64,000 nucleotides of DNA from Clostridium cuniculi (GCF_004353185.1 NZ_SMUS01000006.1:91012-155011), one strand, 5' to 3'; positions 28,107-37,093 are shown, counted from the first letter of the stretch. Notes: generated by a model from the sequence alone, not told the origin. Made by a program: numbers and translations.

Positions 28107-29885
28107 TTATACTAATTCACTGGCAACTTCTAATATACTTTCTCTACTAACCTCTTTAATATGTCCTTTCTCTAACTTCATAATTCTATTACAAATATTA
28201 AGAGCGGAAGGTCTGTGAGTTATTATTATACATGTAGGTTTAGTAGGTAAAGCTCTAACAGCCTTTAAAACATTAACTTCAGTTTCAGGATCCAGAGCAG
28301 AGGTAGCTTCATCAAGAATTAATATAGGTCTTTCTCTTAAGAAGGATCTAGCAATAGCAATTCTTTGAGCTTGTCCTTCGGAAATACCAACACCTTTTTC
28401 ACCAATCATAGTATCAAGACCATCTTCAAGTTCATTAACAAAATCAAGGGCACAAGCATGACTTAAAGCAGCTTTAATTTCATCATCACTAGCATTAGGA
28501 TTACCATATTTAAGATTATCTCTAATACTTCCAGAGAATAATGTATTTCCTTGAGGTACATAAGAAATAAGTTCTCTATAATTTCTATTAATGTCCTTAA
28601 CAAAATCACCTTCACTAAGTAGTACATTACCTTCAGTAGGATTAATTAAAGATAAAATTAATCTAATGATAGTTGTCTTACCTTCACCAGATGGACCAAC
28701 AAAGGCAATGGTTTCTCCAGACTTTATGGTCAAATTAATATTATTTAAAATATTATTATTAGTTTTATAAGCAAAACTTACATTATCAAAAATTATGTTA
28801 GGTTTATTAAAAGATGAAGATACTTTATTGCTAACAGTATCTAATGCAACTTCTAAGCTGGTAATATCATCAAGCTCTTTTTCATCAGCCATTTTTTCAA
28901 CGGGAATAGCTTCTATTTCCATAAGTCTTTCAGCAGCAGCTAGAGTTGAAATAAGTCCAGGAATCATACTTGCTAGTGAAGAAAATGGAGCTTGTACTTT
29001 ACTATACAATTGAAGCATTCCTGTAAATGTACCATAAGTTGTTATTCCTTTTGCAATGTTTAAAACTCCCCAAGTAAATATTGAGAAGTAAGCAATTGAA
29101 GAGCAAAGGCTCATGGACATTGAGGTCATGGTAGAAAGTCGTGTATTTCTCATAGCAATTTTATATTTATTATTTTGAATCTCAATAAGTCTGTGCATAT
29201 TTACTTTTTCCATACAGAATGTTTTAACTATCATTATATTTTGAATAGATTCTTGCATAAATGATCTATATTTAACATCTTCTTCCTGAGCATCTTTATA
29301 TAAATCTTTAAGTTTACTACTAAAATATTTACCAACTAAAATTAAAAAGGGACCAATAAATACAGCGGCAAAGGCTATTGAAGGGGCCCAACTTATAAGG
29401 GTATAAAAAGAACCAAACAATGTAACTGTTAATGAAACAAGGCTTGGAATTGTACCAAGAATAGCAGAACTTATATTACTAACATCAGATGTTACTCGTG
29501 TTAATAAGCTTACAGAGTGGAATTTGCTTTGTTCTAGCCAATCACTAAATTGTATATGTTGATATATTTTTCTTTGAATATTCTGTGTTAATTTAGTTGA
29601 TGAGTGTGTACTCATAAATGATGTTATTGGACTTGATAACATACTAATTAAAGTAATTACAAGCATTACTATTAACCATCGAATTGTTCCTTCAGAATCT
29701 CCACTAATTGCAGAATCTATTAATGATTTTGAAACTGTAACATTATAAATGCCTATAAGTGCAAATATAACGTTAACAATTATTGAAAATATTAAGAATG
29801 GAATTGCTGGTTTAGCATAAGACCCCATCCATTTTATCTTTATCCACAAATCCTTTGATGGCTTAAGTTTTTTTAAGTTTTCCAT
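28107..29885 (-). CDS. RiPP-type ABC exporter (D protein) 2
   Basis: 592 residues, homologous to the exporter at 15206 through its whole length: six membrane helices, Walker A GPSGEGKTT, signature ISEGQAQR, LILDEATSALD, THRPSAL. The N-terminus MENLKKLKPSKDLWIKIKWMG resembles lasso-peptide exporters. The start is ATG 29885 with GAAGGAG upstream. It lies 7 kb from the RiPP island, on the opposite strand, enclosed by c-di-GMP genes. It may export the products of the A3-A5 half of the island or be a displaced immunity transporter. A general multidrug role cannot be excluded. Confidence 0.8.
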   Translation of the reverse strand: MENLKKLKPSKDLWIKIKWMGSYAKPAIPFLIFSIIVNVIFALIGIYNVTVSKSLIDSAISGDSEGTIRWLIVMLVITLISMLSSPITSFMSTHSSTKLTQNIQRKIYQHIQFSDWLEQSKFHSVSLLTRVTSDVSNISSAILGTIPSLVSLTVTLFGSFYTLISWAPSIAFAAVFIGPFLILVGKYFSSKLKDLYKDAQEEDVKYRSFMQESIQNIMIVKTFCMEKVNMHRLIEIQNNKYKIAMRNTRLSTMTSMSMSLCSSIAYFSIFTWGVLNIAKGITTYGTFTGMLQLYSKVQAPFSSLASMIPGLISTLAAAERLMEIEAIPVEKMADEKELDDITSLEVALDTVSNKVSSSFNKPNIIFDNVSFAYKTNNNILNNINLTIKSGETIAFVGPSGEGKTTIIRLILSLINPTEGNVLLSEGDFVKDINRNYRELISYVPQGNTLFSGSIRDNLKYGNPNASDDEIKAALSHACALDFVNELEDGLDTMIGEKGVGISEGQAQRIAIARSFLRERPILILDEATSALDPETEVNVLKAVRALPTKPTCIIITHRPSALNICNRIMKLEKGHIKEVSRESILEVASELV

Positions 29886-30041
29886 AGTATCTCCTTCCTA
29901 ATTTTTCTTATAGACAACAATTACCATTTTATCATTATAACTGAAAAATTACAATAACTACCAGGGGTGTAATAAGTAGATTTAACAACTTTAGTATGAT
30001 AATATGTTGAGAGAATAATAAAAAACTGCTGAGGTGAGAAA

Positions 30042-32375
30042 TTGATTTTTACTAAGAAGATAAATTTAAAAATAGCTTGTATATGTATTGCATTTATGGC
30101 ACTTTTAGTATTAACCAATGGAATACTGATGGAGTATGGTTTAGATAAGAGTGTTGAGTTTACTTATAATACTCATTATAAGGAGGCTAAAAAGATATTA
30201 AATCAAGAAGTATATATATTAAAAGATATTACTAAAAAGTTAGCTGAAGATAAAAGTATAATAAGTTCTTTAAAAAATAATAAAAACAGTGATGATTTAA
30301 CACAAGTAGATATAAATAATATAATTAGTGGTATTAAATATATTCAAGACTATTTAAAGAATTTAATATTTGTAAATTGTGTTACTATTGCTAATATTCC
30401 AGGAAATTATTTGTTTTATTGTGGAGAGTTAATTGAAAATTTTGATGTATTTTCTAATTACAAATTTGAAAATCTAGGACTTAGTAAAGAAAATCCTCAA
30501 ATAATATCAGATGTTTATAATGATCCTAGAACTGGAAAATATGAAATAGCAGTAATTAATCTTATTTACTCTGAAGAAAGTGATGAGCCTTTAGGGATAG
30601 TTATTTTAGATATTTTATTAGATGATTTAATTGAAGATATAAACTCCAAATTTTATATGGGAGATTTAAATACATATATAAAATTAGATAATAATAAGTA
30701 TTATTCTAGTGAAGGAATTGTTGATAGTATTAAAGATAAGAAAAATAATTATGTAGTAAAATTAAAGGATGTTTTTGATGATAATATAGATATATATTTG
30801 GAATTTGATAAAGACTCCATTATTTATAATAGAGCTATGAGAAGTATTAATAAATTTAGAATTATAATATTTACTATTTTAGGAACAGTTTATTTATTGA
30901 TTTTAATTTTATTAATTAGAGGGGTGTTTAAGCCTATATTAAAGAGTTTAGATAAGCTTAAAATATTATTGAAAAATCTAGAGAACAAGGATTTGAATTT
31001 TGAAAAACTAGATGAATTTGAACAATTAGAAGTTGTTTCAAGTTCTTTAGGGAGCTCTATTAATAAAAAAATTAAGTCTCTTATTTATTATGATGAATTA
31101 ACGCAATTACCTAATAGAAAATTATTATTTAAGAAATGTAATGACTTAATAAAGGATAATAGAAAATTTGCATTAATATTTGTGGATTTAAATAAATTTA
31201 AATATATTAATGATGTTTTTGGGCATAGTTCAGGAGATCAGGTATTAGTTGAGTTTAGTAGTAGACTTAAAAAATGTTTAAAAGATAAGGGGATAGTAAG
31301 TAGATATTCTGGTGATGAGTTTATAATTATATATAGTAATTATATCGATAATAATGAACTAGAAGCATTTTATAATAATGTGATATTAAAAGAGTTTAAA
31401 GAGCCTATAATATTTAATAATAACAAGAAGATATTTATGGATTTTGCAGCAGGAGTTTCTGTATACCCTAAAGATGGAAATGATTTTAATGATTTAATAA
31501 ATAAAAGTGACTTCATGATGTATTCAAGTAAGAAAAACAATAAGAGAGCAAAGTTATTGTTTTTTAATGATGTAATTTATAATGAGATACTTGAAATTGA
31601 AAACATGAAAGAGGAGTTAAAATATGCAGTAGATAACAATGAGTTTGTTTTATACTATCAGCCAATAGTAGATAAAAATAAGTCTATAAAAAAGCTTGAG
31701 GCATTGATTAGATGGAATAATAGAAAGTTCGGATATATTTCTCCGGATAAATTTATTGAATATGCAGAGGAAACTGGAGAAATAGTCAAAATAGGTTATT
31801 GGGTTATTGAAGATGTATGTAAGAACTTTAATGAGTTATTTAAGTCAGATGATATGTTGAAAGTTAGTATTAATGTTTCTCCAATTCAACTTATGGAAGT
31901 AGATTTTGTAAATAAAGCTGAGGAGATTCTAAATAAATATAATATTACTTGGAGAAATTTATGTTTAGAAATAACAGAAACTGCAGTTCTTGATGAAAAT
32001 ATAATCATTCGTGATAATTTACTTTTACTAAATAAAAAAGGTGTAAAAATTGCATTAGATGATTTTGGAACAGGTTATGCATCCTTTAGTTATTTAAAGA
32101 AGTTTAAACTTGATATTTTAAAGATTGATAGAATATTTATTGATAATGGTTTATATATTGATTATAAAATTGTAGATAATATAAAAAGTATAGCTCATTT
32201 ACTTAATATGGAAACAGTGATTGAAGGTGTTGAAACAGAAGAGCAGTTTAATAATTTAAAATCTGTAGGATGTGAGTATTTCCAAGGGTATTATTTTTCT
32301 AAACCTTTACCTATAAGTGAGATAAATAAAATTCTATCTAATAGAAAAGGAAATAGAGAGAAAAATAATAAATAA
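30042..32375 (+). CDS. Membrane-bound dual GGDEF-EAL protein
   Basis: 777 residues: membrane helix (~8-28), extracellular sensor (~30-275), second helix (~285-305), HAMP-like linker, GGDEF domain with SGDEF at S423 (a variant often still active; no RxxD I-site) and an EAL domain with all key motifs (EALIR at E553, SINVS, EITET, DDFGTGYAS, LKID, EGVE, QGYYFSKP). It can in principle make or break c-di-GMP. The start is TTG 30042, nine bases after GAGGTGAG. Divergent from exporter 2 with a 156-base shared promoter region. Confidence 0.87.
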   Translation: MIFTKKINLKIACICIAFMALLVLTNGILMEYGLDKSVEFTYNTHYKEAKKILNQEVYILKDITKKLAEDKSIISSLKNNKNSDDLTQVDINNIISGIKYIQDYLKNLIFVNCVTIANIPGNYLFYCGELIENFDVFSNYKFENLGLSKENPQIISDVYNDPRTGKYEIAVINLIYSEESDEPLGIVILDILLDDLIEDINSKFYMGDLNTYIKLDNNKYYSSEGIVDSIKDKKNNYVVKLKDVFDDNIDIYLEFDKDSIIYNRAMRSINKFRIIIFTILGTVYLLILILLIRGVFKPILKSLDKLKILLKNLENKDLNFEKLDEFEQLEVVSSSLGSSINKKIKSLIYYDELTQLPNRKLLFKKCNDLIKDNRKFALIFVDLNKFKYINDVFGHSSGDQVLVEFSSRLKKCLKDKGIVSRYSGDEFIIIYSNYIDNNELEAFYNNVILKEFKEPIIFNNNKKIFMDFAAGVSVYPKDGNDFNDLINKSDFMMYSSKKNNKRAKLLFFNDVIYNEILEIENMKEELKYAVDNNEFVLYYQPIVDKNKSIKKLEALIRWNNRKFGYISPDKFIEYAEETGEIVKIGYWVIEDVCKNFNELFKSDDMLKVSINVSPIQLMEVDFVNKAEEILNKYNITWRNLCLEITETAVLDENIIIRDNLLLLNKKGVKIALDDFGTGYASFSYLKKFKLDILKIDRIFIDNGLYIDYKIVDNIKSIAHLLNMETVIEGVETEEQFNNLKSVGCEYFQGYYFSKPLPISEINKILSNRKGNREKNNK

Positions 32376-32378
32376 ACA

Positions 32379-32420
32379 AAAATGCTATGATAGGATTTAA
32401 AACTTATCATAGCATTTTTA
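32379..32420 (+). terminator. Rho-independent terminator of the dual c-di-GMP gene
   Basis: Perfect 14-bp stem AAAATGCTATGATA / TATCATAGCATTTT with a 12-base loop and T-rich tail. Confidence 0.9.
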
Positions 32421-32460
32421 TTTCTTCATTTTGAGATACTAACTAAAACAATAAACTTTG

Positions 32461-32625
32461 TTAAAATAAAGTATTTTTTTTACTTTCCTTTTGGATAGTT
32501 TCTTTATTTTTATTGTTTAAACTACCAAGAGGACTGTTAAAGCTATTAAGAGGATTTGGAAGCTCAGTATTACTAGATGGCATAACACCTCTAGTTCTGT
32601 GTTGTTTATCATTAGATTTAGCCAT
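32461..32625 (-). CDS. Small protein of unknown function, 54 aa
   Basis: ATG at 32625 with AAAGGAGAAAT upstream; stop at 32461. The sequence begins MAKSNDKQHRTRGVMPS and is rich in Asn, Ser, Lys and Pro with no hydrophobic segment, so it is likely cytoplasmic and probably disordered. I do not recognise the family. It follows another small gene (32726-32914) on the same strand by 100 bases and may be co-transcribed with it. The excellent RBS is the main support. Confidence 0.55.
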   Translation of the reverse strand: MAKSNDKQHRTRGVMPSSNTELPNPLNSFNSPLGSLNNKNKETIQKESKKNTLF

Positions 32626-32725
32626 AATATTATTTCTCCTTTAATATATGATTTAATTTTATTGAATTTAAAAGTAAATCAAATAATAAATTTAATATTA
32701 AAGTTATTTAGGTTGTTGTATTAAT

Positions 32726-32914
32726 CTAAATATCCTCACCATCATCTATGTAACTAAATTCATTACAAGCAATATTATTAGCTACAATAGGATCTTCAAC
32801 AGTATTTGCTAAAGGTGTGCTAACTCCTTCTGGAGATTTACTTACTAAAAACTCTTTACTTGGTTCGTAATAACTTCTTACGTGTGGCAAATAAACATTA
32901 GATTTATCCTTCAA
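32726..32914 (-). CDS. Small acidic protein of unknown function, 62 aa
   Basis: Likely start TTG 32914, six bases after GGAGGG; the frame stays open to 32962 upstream, but those codons include the RBS. The protein begins MKDKSNVYLPHVRSYYEP and ends acidic (YIDDGEDI), with a single Cys near residue 51 and no membrane segment or signal peptide. I do not recognise it. It lacks the leader pattern of the RiPP precursors in this window, so I do not count it as one. It pairs with the 54-residue gene downstream. Confidence 0.55.
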   Translation of the reverse strand: MKDKSNVYLPHVRSYYEPSKEFLVSKSPEGVSTPLANTVEDPIVANNIACNEFSYIDDGEDI

Positions 32915-33143
32915 GATGCTCCCTCCTTGCAACATAAAATGTTGTAAATATACTATACACAATACTAATTAGTGATTTAACTTTAGGAATAATTAAATGT
33001 AAGCCAATTAGTTTCATAATAGTTTATTCCTAAGCATATATAGTGTTTGAAGGTTGTACAAGAAATATACGTGATTCAAATAAATTATTAATTTATAAAT
33101 AAAAAAACATGAAAAAAAGTCAATAAATCTGAAATTAGTCACA

Positions 33144-33172
33144 TTGTTTTAAAAATTTTAATAATATAAAAT
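33144..33172 (+). promoter_or_regulatory. Candidate sigma-A promoter for manA
   Basis: TTGTTT, 17 bases, TAAAAT. It is about 180 bases before the manA ATG, leaving a long leader that includes the short tandem repeats at 33232-33334. Confidence 0.35.
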
Positions 33173-33231
33173 TAATATAATGGTATATATGGAAATTATT
33201 TTTGAAAATTATAAATAGAGATTTTAGGAGA

Positions 33232-33334
33232 AGTTTAAGTAACTTTAAGTAAATTAAGTATAAAAGCTAAGCAGAAAAGCTAAGTATATAAGGTTGCTAT
33301 AAAGACTAAGTATAAAAGCTGAGTATAAAAGGAG
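33232..33334 (+). repeat. Degenerate short tandem repeats upstream of manA
   Basis: Several imperfect copies of a 13-16 base unit GCTAAGTATAAAA (clear at ~33253, 33265, 33278, 33302 and 33318) fill the manA leader up to its RBS. Confidence 0.6.
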
Positions 33335-33350
33335 AGAAGGAGAAGTTAAT

Positions 33351-34286
33351 ATGTATCCAATTAGATTTGAAAACGTTTATTATGAGAAAATTTGGGGTGG
33401 AAGAGATTTAGAAGCTTTTAGAAATAACTTACCATCTGGAGATATTGGTGAGTCTTGGGATGTTGCATGTCATCCAAATGGAACTGGAGTAGTTGTAAAT
33501 GGTGAGTTAAAAGGTAAAAGATTTGATGAAATAATAGGAGAATTTGGACATGCTTTAGTTGGTTCAAAAGTAAGTACAGAAAAGTTCCCATTATTAGTTA
33601 AGTTAATAAATTCAAGAGAAAAGTTATCTGTTCAAGTTCATCCAGGAGACGAATATGCTCAAAGAGTTGAGAATCAATTTGGAAAAACAGAAGCTTGGTA
33701 TGTTGTAGATGCAAAACCAGGAGCAAAATTAATTGTTGGAACAAAGAACTGTGATAAAGAAGTGTTTGCTAAAGCAATTGAAGAAGGAAGGTCTGAGGAT
33801 TATTTAAATGTTGTAGATGTTAAGAAGGGAGACTGCTTCTTAATTAATAGCGGTCTAGTTCATGCTATTTGTGAAGGATTAATAATAGCTGAAATACAAC
33901 AAAATTCGGATGTTACTTATAGAGTTTATGATTACGGAAGACCAAGAGAAATTCATGTTGAAAAATCTTTAGATGTAATTGATTTTAATTTAAAAGCAGC
34001 AAATTTATCCAATAAAGAGATTGTTAAATTTGATGGATTTTCTAAAGTAGATTTTTGTGAAAATGAGTATTTTGGGATGCAAAAAATTAATGTTGAAACT
34101 GAATGGTCTGATTGTAGTAATGAAGAGAAATTCTTTATTTTAACTTGTGTTGATGGTTGCGGAACTATTGAAGGAGATGGTTTCTCAGAAGAAGTTAAAA
34201 TGGGGGATAGTTACTTAATTCCGGCTACTTTAGGAGATTATATTGTTAAGGGGAACTTAGCAGTAATCAAAAGCTACCCAATGTAA
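33351..34286 (+). CDS. manA: Mannose-6-phosphate isomerase, class I
   Basis: 311 residues, the short Firmicute type I phosphomannose isomerase. It interconverts mannose-6-phosphate and fructose-6-phosphate with a bound zinc. Cupin-fold metal ligands are visible: QVHPGDEY, KTEAWYV and the GLVHAI His, plus the family start NVYYEKIWGGRDL. The start is ATG 33351 after AGGAGAAG. It supplies mannose for catabolism or for GDP-mannose and surface glycans. It ends at a GC-rich palindrome that can act as terminator. Confidence 0.93.
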   Translation: MYPIRFENVYYEKIWGGRDLEAFRNNLPSGDIGESWDVACHPNGTGVVVNGELKGKRFDEIIGEFGHALVGSKVSTEKFPLLVKLINSREKLSVQVHPGDEYAQRVENQFGKTEAWYVVDAKPGAKLIVGTKNCDKEVFAKAIEEGRSEDYLNVVDVKKGDCFLINSGLVHAICEGLIIAEIQQNSDVTYRVYDYGRPREIHVEKSLDVIDFNLKAANLSNKEIVKFDGFSKVDFCENEYFGMQKINVETEWSDCSNEEKFFILTCVDGCGTIEGDGFSEEVKMGDSYLIPATLGDYIVKGNLAVIKSYPM

Positions 34287-34294
34287 ATTTTTGT

Positions 34295-34343
34295 ATACGC
34301 CTCCGGGGAACATCCAATAAATGGATGTTCCCCGGAGGCGTAT
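34295..34343. repeat. GC-rich REP-like palindrome P1
   Basis: Perfect 22-bp inverted repeat around a five-base loop, containing CCTCCGGGGAACATCCA. It is far GC-richer than its surroundings and is followed by TATTTTT, so it also serves as the manA terminator. It shares its core with P3 (36326) and P2 (35086), and together they bracket the RAYT transposase gene. Confidence 0.85.
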
Positions 34344-34401
34344 TATTTTTATGCGGTGTGTCAATAATTAAGTTAAAACTTTATAAGGAGGAGATTCTTT
34401 A

Positions 34402-35070
34402 ATGGCATCACCAAAGAGACCATGGGTATCTGGATCTATTTATCATATAACTAATAGAGGAAATCGTCAGGAAATAATATTTAGAGAAAATATTGATTAT
34501 ATTGTTTATTTAGGTATTTTAAAAGAAACTTTAAAGTTTTATGAGAATGATAATTATAAATTAATTAGTTACTGTCTTATGAGTAACCATGTTCATTTAC
34601 TTTTGAAGACCGGCAGGAAGGATCCAAGTTTCTTTATGAGAAGAGTTAATAGTATGTATGCAAGATATTTCAATAGTAAATATCAATATATAGGTCATTT
34701 GTTTCAAGGAAGATATTTTAGTAATTTAATAAATAATGTTATAGAGTTACTTGAGGTTAGTAGATATATACATTTAAATCCAGTCAGAGCTAAAATGGTT
34801 GATAGTCCAGAGAAATATATGTGGTCTAGCTATAATAAAATTGTATTAGATAAAGATAAGTTTAAAAATTTAGATTTAAATAGTAGAAAGTTAATGTTAG
34901 ATATGTGTATAGATGAAAATGAAATATTAGATTTACTTAATATATATTCAATAATTGAAGAGAATAATAAAAAGGATTTAGAATACAAAGTAAAGAATAT
35001 GATGAAAGAGAGTAAAATTAAATATAAGAAATATGTAGAGAGTAAAGTTTCTTCAGAAGAACAACTATAA
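34402..35070 (+). CDS. REP-associated tyrosine transposase (RAYT, Y1_Tnp)
   Basis: 222 residues of the IS200-like Y1 family. The N-terminus RPWVSGSIYHITNRGNR, the HUH-type motif SNHVHLLL, catalytic Tyr likely in SMYARYFNSKY, then GRYFS and SRYIHLNPVRA are all typical of REP-associated transposases. Such single-copy proteins nick and move short palindromic REP sequences rather than themselves. The start is ATG 34402 with AAGGAGGAG upstream. GC-rich palindromes lie on each side (P1 upstream, P2 at its end, P3 1.3 kb away), supporting a working RAYT/REP pair. The sequence looks intact. Confidence 0.88.
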   Translation: MASPKRPWVSGSIYHITNRGNRQEIIFRENIDYIVYLGILKETLKFYENDNYKLISYCLMSNHVHLLLKTGRKDPSFFMRRVNSMYARYFNSKYQYIGHLFQGRYFSNLINNVIELLEVSRYIHLNPVRAKMVDSPEKYMWSSYNKIVLDKDKFKNLDLNSRKLMLDMCIDENEILDLLNIYSIIEENNKKDLEYKVKNMMKESKIKYKKYVESKVSSEEQL

Positions 35071-35085
35071 GTGGATGTAAAAATA

Positions 35086-35140
35086 TGTAACGTCCCCGGA
35101 GGTCCTTACATTTTATGTAAGGACCTCCGGGGACGTTACA
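35086..35140. repeat. GC-rich REP-like palindrome P2
   Basis: Perfect 25-bp inverted repeat with a five-base loop, containing CGTCCCCGGAGGTCC, just after the RAYT stop codon. The CCGGAGG core is shared with P1 and P3 but in the opposite sense within the arm, and the outer and loop-side bases differ. Confidence 0.85.
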
Positions 35141-35182
35141 AAAAGTGGAAAATAGATTTTGTTATTGTGGAGGGGATATACT

Positions 35183-36304
35183 ATGAAGTTTGTTTTAGCA
35201 CCGGATTCTTTTAAGGAAAGTATGACTGCAAAAGAAGTTTGTATTGCCATGGAAAATGGAATAAGAAAAATATATAAAGATGCAGAATGTATACATGTAC
35301 CTATGGCAGATGGAGGAGAAGGTACTGTTCAATCTTTAGTTGATGCAACAGAAGGAGTATTATATAAGGAAGAAGTTACTGCACCATTAGGAAATAAGGT
35401 TATTGCGACTTATGGAATACTTGGAGATGGAGAAACTGCCATTATAGAAATGGCAGAAGCTAGTGGACTTCAGTTAGTTCCAAGAGAGAAGAGAAATCCA
35501 TTGATTACTACAAGTTATGGAACTGGTGAACTAATTATTTCTGCAATAAATAAAGGAGTTAAGAAGATATTAATAGGATTAGGTGGAAGTGCAACCAATG
35601 ATTCTGGAGTTGGTATGCTTCAAGCTTTAGGAGTAAAATTTATAGATAAAGATGGAGAAGATATAGGTTTTGGTGGTGGAGAGTTAAGTAAGATTGTAGA
35701 TATAGATATGTCCTCTTTTGATAAGAGAATCTTAAATGTTGACATAGAAGTGGCTTGTGATGTAAAAAATCCTTTAACAGGGATTAATGGAGCAAGCTAT
35801 GTATTTGGGCCTCAAAAGGGGGCAAATACTGAAACTGTTAAGATACTGGATGAAAATTTAAAGCATTTTTCAAATATTATTAAAGAAAAAATAGGGAAAG
35901 AGATTGATAATATTGAAGGTGCAGGAGCAGCGGGAGGATTAGGAGCAGCACTTGTTGGATTATGCAATGGAAAGCTTAAAAGAGGAATTGATATAGTTGT
36001 TGAATATTCAAAATTAGAAGAAAAGATTAAAGATGCACATTATGTTTTTACTGGAGAAGGTAGTATAGATTTTCAAAGTAAATTCGGTAAAACACCTATT
36101 GGAGTATCAATGATAGCTAAAAAATATGATATACCAGTAATAGTTTTTGCTGGCAATGTAGGAGAAGGAATAGATGAACTTTATGATTTAGGAGTAACTT
36201 CAGTAATTGGAATACTACCGGGAGTGGTAACCATAGAGGAGGCACTAAAGCAAGGTACAATTAATATAGAAAGAGCAGTTGAGAATATAGTAAGAATACT
36301 TTAA
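35183..36304 (+). CDS. glxK: Glycerate kinase, type 1
   Basis: 373 residues of the GarK/GlxK glycerate kinase family, phosphorylating D-glycerate with ATP to 2- or 3-phosphoglycerate. Family signatures: APDSFKESMTAKEV at the N-terminus, PMADGGEGT, GLGGSATND and FTGEGSIDFQS. Length is normal. The start is ATG 35183 following GGAGGGG; an in-frame start at 35159 would precede the RBS. Monocistronic between palindromes P2 and P3, the latter providing its terminator. Confidence 0.92.
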   Translation: MKFVLAPDSFKESMTAKEVCIAMENGIRKIYKDAECIHVPMADGGEGTVQSLVDATEGVLYKEEVTAPLGNKVIATYGILGDGETAIIEMAEASGLQLVPREKRNPLITTSYGTGELIISAINKGVKKILIGLGGSATNDSGVGMLQALGVKFIDKDGEDIGFGGGELSKIVDIDMSSFDKRILNVDIEVACDVKNPLTGINGASYVFGPQKGANTETVKILDENLKHFSNIIKEKIGKEIDNIEGAGAAGGLGAALVGLCNGKLKRGIDIVVEYSKLEEKIKDAHYVFTGEGSIDFQSKFGKTPIGVSMIAKKYDIPVIVFAGNVGEGIDELYDLGVTSVIGILPGVVTIEEALKQGTINIERAVENIVRIL

Positions 36305-36320
36305 TGATTCCATAAAATGT

Positions 36321-36369
36321 ATGTGCCTCCGGGGAACACCCATTTATTGGGTGTTCCCCGGAGGTATAT
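36321..36369. repeat. GC-rich REP-like palindrome P3
   Basis: Inverted repeat with a perfect 17-bp central stem (36326-36342 / 36348-36364, CCTCCGGGGAACACCCA) extended outward by G-U and A-U pairs. It matches P1 except for one arm position, and its loop is the reverse complement of the P1 loop, so the two lie in opposite orientation. It follows the glycerate kinase stop and may terminate it. Confidence 0.85.
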
Positions 36370-36483
36370 CGAAATATAGTAAAAATTGTCGTTGAAAAAT
36401 ATTTAAGATATTGGTATAATTATATTTCCTGAGGATACGAACAAAAAAATCAAATTTTATATAAATATTTGGAGGAGTTACCA

Positions 36484-37083
36484 ATGCCAGTAAGAATTGC
36501 TATACTAGGTGGACCAAGATGTGGTAAAACAACATTAATTCAACAATTATACGTAGATCTAAAAATTAGAGATATAAATGTAGGAGTTGCTACAGAATAT
36601 AGCACAGATTATTTAAGAGATAAAGGTATGATTGAATCTATTTCAGAACAATATGGAATATATTTAGGTCAATTACATTTAGAAAAGAGCTTAGATGGAC
36701 ATGATTATGCTATAACTGACTATGCTACTTTTGTACCATACATATATGGAAGATTAATGCTTGGAGATAAGACGAGAACTAAGAAAGAAATCGAAATATT
36801 AAATGATTTATATAGCTTAGCAATCAGAGATCTACCACAATATGATCATATTTTCTTTGTACCAAGAGAATTTGGTTATAAAAAAGATGGAGTTAGATGG
36901 CAAGATGAAGAAGTTGCTCAAATGGTGGACAAAGCTATCTTAGGATTCTTAGATGCTGAAAATGTTAAGTATTCAGTAATCACTGGATCAACTAAGGAAA
37001 GATCTGAGCAAATTATGAAAATAGTTGGAATAAATAAAGAAATTGTACAACCTGTTAAGGCAAAAGAGGTTGTAGAAAAATAA
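36484..37083 (+). CDS. AAA-family P-loop ATPase/kinase-like protein
   Basis: 199 residues with an N-terminal P-loop GGPRCGKTT and the pattern of the NadR/Ttd14-like AAA_28 group: ATEYSTDYLRDKG, then ITDYATFVPYIYGR (Walker B-like acid) and HIFFVPREFG. Related proteins phosphorylate nucleosides or small metabolites, but no substrate can be assigned. The start is ATG 36484, seven bases after GGAGGAG; the ATG/GTG region at 36469 overlaps this RBS. It is a single gene with its own terminator and is probably cytoplasmic. Confidence 0.75.
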   Translation: MPVRIAILGGPRCGKTTLIQQLYVDLKIRDINVGVATEYSTDYLRDKGMIESISEQYGIYLGQLHLEKSLDGHDYAITDYATFVPYIYGRLMLGDKTRTKKEIEILNDLYSLAIRDLPQYDHIFFVPREFGYKKDGVRWQDEEVAQMVDKAILGFLDAENVKYSVITGSTKERSEQIMKIVGINKEIVQPVKAKEVVEK

Positions 37084-37093
37084 TTATATAAAC

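Noticed and set aside
32726..32914. Additional RiPP precursor
   Set aside because: Lacks the W-x2-P-x-L-x3-x-x3-T leader and terminal Ser, and is separated from the island by 11 kb.
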